Below are positions 1 through 7,897 of a DNA stretch of 64,000 bases, piece after piece. The stretch is taken from positions 1-64,000 of the forward strand of contig ONKG01000007.1 in NCBI GenBank assembly GCA_900318375.1, in the 5' to 3' direction. Each line of letters opens with the position of its first letter. Positions within the stretch are counted from its first letter, which is position 1. The position numbers and the translations under genes are program-made. The DNA comes from an uncultured Lachnospiraceae bacterium (GTDB lineage: Bacteria > Bacillota > Clostridia > Lachnospirales > Lachnospiraceae). The notes beneath the pieces are model-generated. The model had not been told where the DNA came from and searched no databases. It saw nothing but the letters and a program-made list of their open reading frames with translations.

Positions 1-1233
1 ATCGGTGGATGGCGCCTCTGTCTCACGTACCATCTTCTCAATATATTCCGGGTTTTCCAGCATCGGGCAGGGGCGGAACATGTTGTCATTGAAAGGCATG
101 TTATCGTGATAAGCCATAAAAAGCGGACTCTGCAGGCACTCAAGGAGCGTCTTCTCCCTGATATTGGCGTTTGAGTAGTGAATAAATACGCAGGGATCCA
201 CATCCCCGTTGGCATTGATATGCAGATAGCGTTTTCCGCCCGCAATGCAGCCTTCGACAAACTCCGCGTCATTCTGGAAATCCATAGCGAAGAGAGGCTT
301 ATGGGCACGGTAATCCCTGATTCTCCGGCATACCAGTTCCCTTTGCTCCGGCGTGGGCAGCAGTTCCGGCACGGCATCATTGCCCACGGGCATGTAATGG
401 AAGTACCAGATAAAGTACGCTCCCATTTCGATCAGTTTGTCATAGAATTCTTCCGAAGTGATGGAATCGTAATTGAAGCTGGTATAGCAGGCGGAAATTC
501 CGTAAGGCAGCTTGTGGTCATGAAGGATTTCCATCGCGCGGATCACCTTCTGATAGACACCCTTGCCCCGGCGACTGTCTGTAGCCTCCTCAAAGCCTTC
601 CAAGGAAATAGCAGGGATAAAGTTCCCGACACGGAGCATCTCCTTAGCAAAGGCTTCGTCGATCAGGGTTCCGTTGGTAAATGTCAGAAATACACAGTCA
701 TCATGCTTTTCGCAGAGCCTGATGAGGTCTGCTTTTCGCACCATCGGCTCGCCGCCTGTATAGATGTACATGTAAACACCCAGTTCCTTTCCCTGGCGGA
801 TGATGTCGTCGATCTCTTCAAAGCTTAAATTCAGCTTATTACCGTACTCCGCTGCCCAGCAGCCGGCACAGTGAAGGTTGCACGCGCTTGTGGGATCCAG
901 CAGGATCGTCCATGGAATGTTGCAATTGTATTTGGCCCGGAGTTTTTCCTGGATCGGCCATCCGATCAGGCTGGCATTGATAAAGAAATTTGTCACCAGC
1001 CTGGTCATGACGCTTTCATCGATATCTTGAAACATATGAAGGATATAGCTGTGATAGGGGTGCCCGGGGTTTTCGATCGCCTCGCGGATCGCCTTCCGCT
1101 GTCCCGGAAATACATCCCCCGCAAACTTATCGGCCCAGTCCATCAGCTTGCGCATGTTGGGCTCCGGGTCCTTGTAAACATACTTGAAGGTCTGTTCGAT
1201 TCCAAGTTTCTTTAAACTGTTTCCAAGATTCAT
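1..1233 (-). CDS. Radical SAM protein (3' end beyond window)
   Basis: The frame is open for 411 codons from an ATG at 1233 to the window edge, so the C-terminus is missing. A strong GGAGG lies 7 bases before the ATG. Around residue 110 the protein carries DPTSACNLHCAGCWAAEYG, which gives the CX3CX2C cysteines that bind the radical SAM 4Fe-4S cluster. It is followed by YTGGEP, the SAM-binding glycine motif. A later segment with single cysteines (EGCIAGG, DPCVFIHYS, FRPCPMLENP) looks like a SPASM/twitch-type auxiliary cluster region. The substrate is unknown to me. The gene lies 21 bp downstream of the DUF308 gene, probably in one transcript, with a TetR regulator just upstream. The radical SAM assignment is firm; no specific reaction can be given. 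Confidence 0.9.
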   Translation of the reverse strand, partial: MNLGNSLKKLGIEQTFKYVYKDPEPNMRKLMDWADKFAGDVFPGQRKAIREAIENPGHPYHSYILHMFQDIDESVMTRLVTNFFINASLIGWPIQEKLRAKYNCNIPWTILLDPTSACNLHCAGCWAAEYGNKLNLSFEEIDDIIRQGKELGVYMYIYTGGEPMVRKADLIRLCEKHDDCVFLTFTNGTLIDEAFAKEMLRVGNFIPAISLEGFEEATDSRRGKGVYQKVIRAMEILHDHKLPYGISACYTSFNYDSITSEEFYDKLIEMGAYFIWYFHYMPVGNDAVPELLPTPEQRELVCRRIRDYRAHKPLFAMDFQNDAEFVEGCIAGGKRYLHINANGDVDPCVFIHYSNANIREKTLLECLQSPLFMAYHDNMPFNDNMFRPCPMLENPEYIEKMVRETEAPSTD

Positions 1234-1254
1234 GATCTTTCCTCCTCTTCTTCT

Positions 1255-1851
1255 TTATATCCCCCACGGGGAGTTTTCGCTTCGAACGGCATCCTCCGGG
1301 TGCTGCTTTGTCGGCATGTGGATCGTGAGCGCCGCCGTTATGATATTGAGAATGCCCTCTGTTAAAAGTGCGGCACCTGTCACCGAAAACATTCCGGAGC
1401 CGAACAAAAAAGGACGCGGTATCAGGAGAAAGCCCAAAGTCCCGCTGACGATTCCTGTCACAAAAATCAGCCACCAGCCACTGATTCCGAATGCTTTTGC
1501 ATCCAGTGACATTTCGATCCTGGTCAGCGCATCCATCACTATCGTCAGTCCCAGGATGATACATAGCTTCTCTGCGGAGATCGTTTTTATCAGGACGACG
1601 AAAATACCGACGGCCACGGCAAAGATGCCTGTCGCCATGCCGTGCTGAAACGCAAGACGATAAAGATCTCTGGAAAAGTACCCCCAGATCTTGCTGCATC
1701 CATACAGAGTAAGCAGAAGCCCGATACCCGATGCCACTCTCTGCACGGACGGTTCGTGTTGGAAAAGAAGAAGCCCTCCGTAGATACAGATACAGACCGA
1801 AAAAAAGATATACATATATTTCGCTGTCCGGACACGGCTGAGATTGTTCAC
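1255..1851 (-). CDS. DUF308/HdeD-like membrane protein
   Basis: A protein of about 198 residues starting at a GTG at 1851. I chose this start because AGAAAGGAGG sits 6 bases upstream; an in-frame ATG farther upstream has no such site and would run through the upstream palindrome. The sequence is mostly hydrophobic and shows about six membrane segments (for example YMYIFFSVCICIYGGLLLF, LCIILGLTIVMDALTRI, WWLIFVTGIVSGTLGFLLI). The repeated three-helix pattern with small residues is that of DUF308, the HdeD-like family. Its biochemical role is not established. It precedes the radical SAM gene and follows the TetR gene, so a small TetR-controlled unit is likely. Confidence 0.75.
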   Translation of the reverse strand: MNNLSRVRTAKYMYIFFSVCICIYGGLLLFQHEPSVQRVASGIGLLLTLYGCSKIWGYFSRDLYRLAFQHGMATGIFAVAVGIFVVLIKTISAEKLCIILGLTIVMDALTRIEMSLDAKAFGISGWWLIFVTGIVSGTLGFLLIPRPFLFGSGMFSVTGAALLTEGILNIITAALTIHMPTKQHPEDAVRSENSPWGI

Positions 1852-1922
1852 GTTGTCCTCCTTTCTTCCTGCTGTATTCAGCATAGCTGATTGCGCGGAA
1901 GATAAATACAGACAAAAAAACA

Positions 1923-1948
1923 CCCGATGTCTGAATTCAGACATCGGG
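1923..1948 (-). terminator. 26-bp perfect palindrome, tetR terminator or operator
   Basis: The two halves are exact inverted copies (CCCGATGTCTGAA on each strand). Read on the minus strand, the stem is followed by a T-rich run, which suits an intrinsic terminator for tetR. The absence of a proper loop and the position just upstream of the DUF308 gene also fit a TetR-family operator. Confidence 0.6.
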
Positions 1949-1990
1949 ATACCGACAGTTCGGATTCAAAAAGTTTTTATGCGGATGGAA

Positions 1991-2560
1991 TCAGAAAGCT
2001 TTGTATTCCTTCTCGCAGCGGTCAAGGATCTCTTCCATATGACCACGTTTCCACGCACACACCCTGCGGAAACGTACATAGACCTCCTGGCTTAGGCCGC
2101 TGCGAAGGGTATCCATGACCCAACCGAAAAACGTGCTGCAGAGGTGATCATGCAGAAGCTCTCTGTCTTCGTCACTAATGCGCCGGCCTTCTGTGACTGT
2201 ATTGAGATACTGCTCCACGACATAATCGCACACACGCCACTGGGAAATTTCAAAACGTTCCCTGTCCGTGGAGCGGTATAAATGGAGTACGGTCGGACGG
2301 TGCTCCATCGCAAACCGGATAATGGCATCCAGGCACTCTTCAATCGTCTGCGGGGTCAGCTTTTCCTGCATGATACTGACAAAATCCTCTGCCACAACAG
2401 CCTCTGCCAGCGCCGGCAGATCAGGAAAATAATAGTAAAAGGTATTTCGGTTGATGCCGCATTTCAGTACTACATCTTTGACCGTAATCTTGCTGAAGGG
2501 CCGTTCATCCAACAGCGAAATAAATGCCGTTTTAATCTCATCCCGGGTATATGTGGCCAT
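1991..2560 (-). CDS. TetR/AcrR-family transcriptional regulator
   Basis: A protein of about 189 residues. The start at 2560 is preferred over the in-frame ATG at 2590 because GGAGAG lies about 8 bases before it. The N-terminus (TRDEIKTAFISLLDERPFSKITVKDVVLKCGINRNTFYYYFPD, split over residues 5-47) is a typical TetR helix-turn-helix ending in the YYYF recognition helix. The remaining 130 residues are helical and would form the ligand-binding and dimer domain; no ligand can be named. It lies upstream of the DUF308 and radical SAM genes in the same direction and most likely controls them and itself. The 26-bp palindrome in the intervening gap is a possible binding site. Confidence 0.9.
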   Translation of the reverse strand: MATYTRDEIKTAFISLLDERPFSKITVKDVVLKCGINRNTFYYYFPDLPALAEAVVAEDFVSIMQEKLTPQTIEECLDAIIRFAMEHRPTVLHLYRSTDRERFEISQWRVCDYVVEQYLNTVTEGRRISDEDRELLHDHLCSTFFGWVMDTLRSGLSQEVYVRFRRVCAWKRGHMEEILDRCEKEYKAF

Positions 2561-2694
2561 GTATTGTTCTCTCCAAAAAGCATCAGGCATGGTATCGCGG
2601 AATTATCGCGTAAGAAGGGGATTACGTACGATAATCTACCACAAATCCATGCCTTACGGCAACCGGGAACTTTGTTGATCCGAACCGTCTACCC

Positions 2695-3291
2695 TTAGAA
2701 CAACGGAACTTTAAAAAGCGCTGCGGAAACCAGGAATGAAAGTAGCAGGCATGCCGCTCCGCTCAGCACATCTCTTAATGTATGCCTGCCAAGTGTTACT
2801 GAAGACCATGCGCTGAGCATAAAGAGTGCCAGAAAAAAGAGGGCTGCAGGGATGCTTCCCCATGCAAGTATAATGAGGAAGGGAGCCATCGCGCTCGCTC
2901 CATGGCCGCTTGCGCGTATATGCAGCCCTTTATTCAAAACGGTGAGCAAAAATACTCCAAGGAAGTACGATGAAAACAGTACCTTTAAATATAATGAGCC
3001 AAAGCGGTATGCGTAAACCAAGCCGAACACGTAGCCAATCAGCGTGAATTTAAACGCCATTTTCCGCTGTGACTCCCGTCCTTTGTTTCCGGAAACCAGC
3101 TTATCATACGGATATGCCAGAAGAGGAAAAATGCACAGGCACACAATGGAAACATTAAAGTCATTGGGATTGCCAAAAATGCCTGTTGTCTCATATCGCA
3201 GCATAGTCAGAAATACTGCACCGATAATGGGTGGTATAGTCAATATCCGAAACACTTTCGCAAATCCATATTTCCAGTCTTTTTGTTCCAT
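2695..3291 (-). CDS. PAP2-like membrane protein
   Basis: A membrane protein of 198 residues with about six hydrophobic segments. Two short motifs resemble the phosphatidic acid phosphatase type 2 signature: RASGHGASA near residue 130, where the SGH carries the general-acid histidine, and GRHTLRDVLSG near residue 168, matching the RxxxxxHxxxDV pattern. The first PAP2 motif (KxxxxxxRP) is not clear, so activity is uncertain. GAGGTG lies before the ATG. It is the last chromosomal gene before the mobile element, and its promoter lies between the gene and the element end, so insertion probably leaves its expression intact. Confidence 0.7.
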   Translation of the reverse strand: MEQKDWKYGFAKVFRILTIPPIIGAVFLTMLRYETTGIFGNPNDFNVSIVCLCIFPLLAYPYDKLVSGNKGRESQRKMAFKFTLIGYVFGLVYAYRFGSLYLKVLFSSYFLGVFLLTVLNKGLHIRASGHGASAMAPFLIILAWGSIPAALFFLALFMLSAWSSVTLGRHTLRDVLSGAACLLLSFLVSAALFKVPLF

Positions 3292-3376
3292 ATAATCACC
3301 TCACCCATAGCATAAAGGATTGTTTCTGGCATTTATACAGACATAAGGACCTCGTTGACTGTATTTCACGAGTAGC

Positions 3377-3405
3377 ATAATAGTATATGTGATGACAGCA
3401 TACAA
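3377..3405 (-). promoter_or_regulatory. Promoter of the PAP2-like gene
   Basis: On the minus strand TTGTAT (-35) and TATTAT (-10) are separated by 17 bp. The site lies 86 bp upstream of the PAP2-like gene and ends about 10 bp short of the proposed element end. Confidence 0.6.
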
Positions 3406-3415
3406 AAATGCACCA

Positions 3416-3427
3416 AATAAATAAACA
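3416..3427. repeat. Proposed left attachment-site core (12-bp direct repeat)
   Basis: AATAAATAAACA occurs here, just past the recombinase terminator, and again at 33974-33985, just past lysS. On the minus strand it forms the T-rich tail of a terminator at both places, as expected if integration occurred in a terminator tail downstream of lysS. The motif is AT-rich, so chance is not excluded. Confidence 0.5.
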
Positions 3428-3428
3428 A

Positions 3429-3455
3429 GTGACTGCCAAAACATATAGCAGTCAC
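3429..3455 (-). terminator. Terminator of the serine recombinase gene
   Basis: GTGACTGC pairs with GCAGTCAC across an 11-base loop. On the minus strand the stem is followed by a T-rich stretch. It sits 8 bp after the recombinase stop. Confidence 0.8.
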
Positions 3456-3462
3456 CTGTTTT

Positions 3463-5127
3463 CTACACCACCGTTTCCGCGACTTCACCCACAAAGTTAT
3501 AAAAAATCCGCACCTCCTGTACCTTTTCTCCGTTTACCTTCTTCACATCGCCGATCATAATCTTATCGATCAAGTGGTTTAAGATCCCTTCATTCAGCTC
3601 CGTGATGGCCTCATACTGGCGGATTTCCGTGATGAACTGCCGGATATCACTCTCCTGATCAATGGAATCCCGCAGCAAAGCCTGGATCTCGGCAATGCGC
3701 CCGTTGTTTTCCTTCTGTTCGTTCTCCATCGCCACGGTCAGCTTCAAAAACCGCTGCTCCGTCAGGATCCCCTTGGACTTATCCGTATAGAGGGAGAGAA
3801 AGGTGTCGTCGATTTCCTGATTTCTTGCCATCAGGCGGTTCAGTTCCCTCTGAAGAGAAGACGCGTCCGTCTGATATCTGTTCTCCAGCCTTTTCGCGAG
3901 CCGCCCGTAAAAGGCATCCTCATCCCGGATCGCCTGTGCCGCCAGCTCCTGGATGTCCGTAAGAACAAGGTTGTAAAGGGCCCTGGCCTCAATCTTATGG
4001 CTGGGGCAGACCTTGCAGCCGAGGCGATTGTACGTCTGACAAATATAGTACGTTTTGTCGATCGGCTCCCGCTTTTCCTTGGTGGTGCGGTTCACATCCT
4101 TCCTCCCGACCTTCTCATACCGCGCCTGCATGGACTTGCCGCAGTCCGCACAGTACAAGAGGCCATGGAAAAGGTTATAGAAGGGGCTGGGTTGCCCCTT
4201 CATGATCGGCGGCCTGTGGTCAATGATCTGCTGGACCCGGTCCCAGTCTTCCTTTGGAATGATTGCTTCGTGGCAGTCCTCAAGAACCTCCCTTTCCTTA
4301 GGGGGAATGATGTTGTAGGTGTTGGAGCGGATGCCTTTCTGATGCGTCTTGCATACGACATGCGCCCCTTTGTAGATCGGATTGCGGAGAATACTTGAGA
4401 TCCGGGAACACCCCCAATAGTAATAGCCCTCATCTGTCAAAGTTGTAGGCTTGATCCTTGTGAGCGGGACTCGTTCCTCCATCAGGATCTTGCTGATCTT
4501 CATGCAGCCGTTTCCTTCCAGCGCCAGATCATAAATATGGCGAATCACCGGCGCGGTTTCCGGATCAATAATGAGATGGCCCTGGTTGTCAGGATCCTGC
4601 TTAAGGCCCATCGGCGGCTGCCCGCCGACAAACTTTCCCTGGCGGGAGAGCACCATCTTCCCGGCGGCCACCTTCCGGGAAATGTCACGGCTGTACATGT
4701 CGTTCAGGATGTTTTTGAACGGCGTGACATCCATGACCTGGTCGTTCTGCCGGTTCGTGCTGTCATAGCCGTCATTGACCGCGATATAACGGATGTTATG
4801 TTTGGGAAAATAGATTTCGATATAGCTGCCGGCCTCGATGTAGTTACGCCCGAGGCGGCTGAGATCCTTGGTCAGGACCGTTCCCACCGTACCCGCTTCG
4901 ATGTCGGAGAGCATACGTTGAAAACCCGGGCGGTTAAAGTTCCTCCCGGTATAGCCGTCGTCAACATAGTATTCGTAGGGTATAAGGCCGTTTTTCTCAG
5001 CGTAGTCGGATAACAGGAGCTTCTGGTTGCTGATGCTCATACTCTCGTTATCCCGGCCGTCTTCAAGGGAAAGCCTGCAATAGATGGCAGTGACCTGCCG
5101 GATAGGTTTTTTCTTCCTGTTCATCAT
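3463..5127 (-). CDS. Large serine recombinase (integrase), TndX/TnpX type
   Basis: A 554-residue site-specific recombinase that would integrate and excise the element through a serine-DNA intermediate. The N-terminal resolvase domain (about residues 10-160) contains YCRLSLEDG with the likely nucleophilic serine, DDGYTGRNFNRPGFQRML and KDLSRLGRNYIEAG. A recombinase domain follows (about 175-290, IYKGAHV), then a zinc ribbon (LLYCADCGKSM, YICQTYNRLGCKVCPSH) and a C-terminal coiled coil of about 130 residues. Length and order match the transposon-type large serine recombinases of Clostridia. Two adjacent ATGs (5127 and 5124) lie behind GGAGGT; the second is better spaced. It is the outermost gene, facing the left end. 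Confidence 0.95.
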   Translation of the reverse strand: MMNRKKKPIRQVTAIYCRLSLEDGRDNESMSISNQKLLLSDYAEKNGLIPYEYYVDDGYTGRNFNRPGFQRMLSDIEAGTVGTVLTKDLSRLGRNYIEAGSYIEIYFPKHNIRYIAVNDGYDSTNRQNDQVMDVTPFKNILNDMYSRDISRKVAAGKMVLSRQGKFVGGQPPMGLKQDPDNQGHLIIDPETAPVIRHIYDLALEGNGCMKISKILMEERVPLTRIKPTTLTDEGYYYWGCSRISSILRNPIYKGAHVVCKTHQKGIRSNTYNIIPPKEREVLEDCHEAIIPKEDWDRVQQIIDHRPPIMKGQPSPFYNLFHGLLYCADCGKSMQARYEKVGRKDVNRTTKEKREPIDKTYYICQTYNRLGCKVCPSHKIEARALYNLVLTDIQELAAQAIRDEDAFYGRLAKRLENRYQTDASSLQRELNRLMARNQEIDDTFLSLYTDKSKGILTEQRFLKLTVAMENEQKENNGRIAEIQALLRDSIDQESDIRQFITEIRQYEAITELNEGILNHLIDKIMIGDVKKVNGEKVQEVRIFYNFVGEVAETVV

Positions 5128-5254
5128 GATACCTCCATAACGAACAGGGACACGATAGTGCGCTTTCTCCGGTCAGAAAGCGGCGCATTTGCGCCGGTTT
5201 CGAACTTTCGTTTCTTTCTTACGGTCCCGGCATTAGGCATCCTGAACAACCCGG

Positions 5255-5455
5255 TCACCCGGCTTTCAAAAGGGCCTGTCCTTCCTCCGGATATGCCTCC
5301 CGCCCGTCACGCCATCTGCCATACTGTTCCTCTGTGCGCCGTTCGATCAGCCGGGAGAACGCGTCCTCCATCGTCTGATGACCGACGAACTCGCGGCTTA
5401 AGCCTTCTGCCGTTCTTCCTGCATATTGATAATCTTTGCCATAAATACCTCCCAT
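5255..5455 (-). pseudogene. Small element protein, possibly frameshifted
   Basis: A 66-residue frame ends EDAFSRLIERRTEEQYGRWRDG and looks like a small helical element protein. Its own ATG at 5455 has no good ribosome binding site. The strong GGGAGG present here instead precedes an ATG in another frame that reads MAKIINMQEERQKA and then stops. The simplest reading is one small gene with a frameshift near its 14th codon, but an intact 66-residue protein cannot be excluded. I do not recognise a named family. Confidence 0.4.
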
Positions 5456-5784
5456 TTCGTCTTTGCCTGTTGTCCCAGCCGTCTGAACCGACGGTTTTCA
5501 GCCCGAGCATGTCCGGATGCCTGTCATGGTGAAGGTGGCTGTCTTCGCTTTTCCCACTCCCATGCACATCATCCGCAAATGCCGGACAGATGAAAAACAG
5601 CTTTTCTTCCAGTAAAATCAACGGTTTAGACACATAGACACTTGTTTTCAAATACAAATCAGAAATCATAATGATTCATTTTTCTTCCATATGGCGTGGT
5701 AAACGTACAGATCCTGTGTCTATCCGTCTGGCCTTTCCTTATGAACCGGATCCGTCGCCATTCTCCGGCAGGATGCCTTCGCCA
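5456..5784. other. Gap without a convincing gene
   Basis: This stretch lies between the small frame and the primase/helicase gene. A minus-strand frame starting at 5669 can be read but has no good ribosome binding site and no recognisable domain. I see no clear RNA structure. Confidence 0.4.
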
Positions 5785-7167
5785 TTAAAAATGATACTGG
5801 CCAGGCGCATCCGTATTGATCTGCACATGGATCCCAATATAGCCCCGCGCCGTTTTCCCGCCGCCCGTCTGGATGTTCTGCGTATATTTCAGCTTCAGCC
5901 GTTCCTCGTTCTTCCGGAGATACCCGGTAAAGGTTTTCTCCGCGAAGGGCTTTTCCACGTTGTCATCGCACCACCTCCGGTAGGCCGTATAGAGCTGCCG
6001 GGAGGTGGCATGGGTGTTCTGCTCGAACCGTACATAACCCTCTGACGCCAGGAAATCGAGGATGTTGTTGTCCTCCTTCTTCGCCTCCTCGATATTGCCT
6101 GCGGCGCGGTCGCTGATTGTAAATGCATAATCGTTTGCAAGCAGGCGGTGCAGGCCTTCCAGCTCCCACAAAAGAATCCCCTCTGCCTCCGCCCGGAGCT
6201 TCTCCCCGAGCCTGCGGTCATCCACCCGGCCCGCGTCCTTCCCACGGACATTCAGCACGATCTGGCGCCGGTAAAACCCGTCTGACCGGTCATAAAGAGC
6301 AGAAAGGGATCCGTTGCCCAGGCCCAGCAGGCGGACATACAGAAAACCCTGATAGCTCTGCATATTTTTCCGTTCCAGATCCATTTTGTCCTCCATGGTG
6401 ATGATGGCCTTCAGGATGTTGGTATCGTCAAGGGCTTGCAGTTTCATATCGTCATCCAGCATCAAAAGCTTCCCCTCCTGATCCGCCCGGCAGAACTTGT
6501 CTTTGGAGAGCTTGTCAATGGCGGTCGTGTTCATGTTGTCCCCGAGGATCGCCCGCAGGACACGCCCGATCCGGGATTTTCCCTCGCCGCCGTTTCCGAT
6601 GATGATCATCATCTTTTGTCCCTTGTTGGAGGGGAGAAGAGTATAGCCCATAAATTCCTGCAGGGTTGGGATGTCCTCCGGATAGAGGAGTTCCCCTAGG
6701 AACTTCAACCACCTCTCCGGAACCGGTGCCTCCGGGTCATACCTGACCGGCAGGCGATTCAGGCAGAATTCCTTTTCCGGCGTAAACCGGCGGTCTTCTA
6801 TGAAATAGGTTCCGTTCTGGAAATGGATCCGGTCCTCCTGGATCGGGAGCTCCGGGCAGTACGCCGCAAGCTTCAGGGCGTTCAGGTACTTCTCCACATT
6901 TTTCGCTACATTGCTTTTTACATAAGGGCGGACATATTCCAGGATCTCACTCTGCACCGCCGCGTCGCTGAGCAGGCCGTCAATGTCATAGAGCCGGTCA
7001 TGGATGCAGCGCATCGGATGCTTATACAGCACATATTCGCTGAAAGCGATCTCGTCCACGCTGCTTCCGTCGAACCAGTCAGGCGGCGCGGCCTGCCCGA
7101 AGGCCGCCATCGTCTCCTCCAGCGCTTCCAGTTTCTCCGCCGGAATCTTCTTCAAGGATTCGCTCAT
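5785..7167 (-). CDS. Phage/plasmid primase-helicase, D5/P4 type
   Basis: A 460-residue protein. The N-terminal part (about 60-200) matches the D5-N/primase-associated region of phage and plasmid replication proteins. A superfamily 3 helicase ATPase follows, with Walker A GNGGEGKSRIG near residue 195 and a Walker B-like LLMLDDDMKL near residue 240. The C-terminal winged-helix-like region is typical of P4/D5 helicases. It would unwind DNA during element replication or complementary-strand synthesis after transfer. It overlaps the upstream CHC2 primase gene by 89 bp, so the two are translationally coupled and form a split primase-helicase. AAGGA lies close before the ATG. Confidence 0.88.
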   Translation of the reverse strand: MSESLKKIPAEKLEALEETMAAFGQAAPPDWFDGSSVDEIAFSEYVLYKHPMRCIHDRLYDIDGLLSDAAVQSEILEYVRPYVKSNVAKNVEKYLNALKLAAYCPELPIQEDRIHFQNGTYFIEDRRFTPEKEFCLNRLPVRYDPEAPVPERWLKFLGELLYPEDIPTLQEFMGYTLLPSNKGQKMMIIIGNGGEGKSRIGRVLRAILGDNMNTTAIDKLSKDKFCRADQEGKLLMLDDDMKLQALDDTNILKAIITMEDKMDLERKNMQSYQGFLYVRLLGLGNGSLSALYDRSDGFYRRQIVLNVRGKDAGRVDDRRLGEKLRAEAEGILLWELEGLHRLLANDYAFTISDRAAGNIEEAKKEDNNILDFLASEGYVRFEQNTHATSRQLYTAYRRWCDDNVEKPFAEKTFTGYLRKNEERLKLKYTQNIQTGGGKTARGYIGIHVQINTDAPGQYHF

Positions 7168-7744
7168 ATTCCTTCACCTTCTCTCTGTATCCGTTCATCA
7201 GGTCGATCTTTTCCTCCAGCGTGCCGGTGAGCATCGTATCCATCAGGTACTCCACCAGCGTCATGTCCCGCAGGGAGTCGGTAAAACGCCGGCCCCATTC
7301 CTCCTCCGGGGTCTTCGGCGCGTCCTCCTCCCGCCACCTGCAAAGCAGATGGTAATAATCCGTCAGAATGCGGAAGAAACACCGTTCCGTTTCCGCAAAA
7401 CGATACTCCGGGGAAAACTTTCGAACTTTCTTTTTTCTGCCTTTTGCATTGCTCTTTCCGTCCGATTCTGACATTCTTCCATCGTCATAGAAAATGCCGA
7501 AATCCGAGGAAAGCTTCACAGCCGCCTCCTTCTTTCCGGTCCCAAAGAGCTTTGCAGTAAAATCGATCACATCGCCATCCGCACCGCAGCCGAAACAGTG
7601 ATACCGCTGATCCAGCTTCAGGCTCGGCGTGTGATCATCATGGAACGGGCAGCACGCCATCCCGTTCCGATTAACTCTGATTCCATATGCTTCCGCCGCC
7701 TTCCTCGTGCTGACGGATTCCTTCACCGCTTGAAATACGTTCAT
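7079..7744 (-). CDS. CHC2 zinc-finger DNA primase domain protein
   Basis: A 221-residue protein with an N-terminal DnaG-like zinc ribbon: CCPFHDDHTPSL near residue 31 and YHCFGCGADGD near residue 48 supply the CHC2 ligands. The catalytic TOPRIM domain of full-length DnaG is absent. The rest is charged and helical. In related elements this protein is paired with a separate D5-like helicase, as here, where the genes overlap by 89 bp. Its role is probably template recognition during primer synthesis on the element. AAAGGA precedes the ATG. Confidence 0.85.
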   Translation of the reverse strand: MNVFQAVKESVSTRKAAEAYGIRVNRNGMACCPFHDDHTPSLKLDQRYHCFGCGADGDVIDFTAKLFGTGKKEAAVKLSSDFGIFYDDGRMSESDGKSNAKGRKKKVRKFSPEYRFAETERCFFRILTDYYHLLCRWREEDAPKTPEEEWGRRFTDSLRDMTLVEYLMDTMLTGTLEEKIDLMNGYREKVKEYERILEEDSGGETGSAGGDDGGLRAGRAA

Positions 7745-7897
7745 GCCATTTCCTTTCCGACAAAGGGGTCCCCGTTTCGGAGATGCCTTTGCCTGTTACC
7801 CCTGTCAAAACTGTGAGAATTATCTTTTCTTCGGACCACATTGGGTCAAAATGACCCAATGCGGTTTCCGACTGCCTTTGGTAAAAATGATTTCGAC

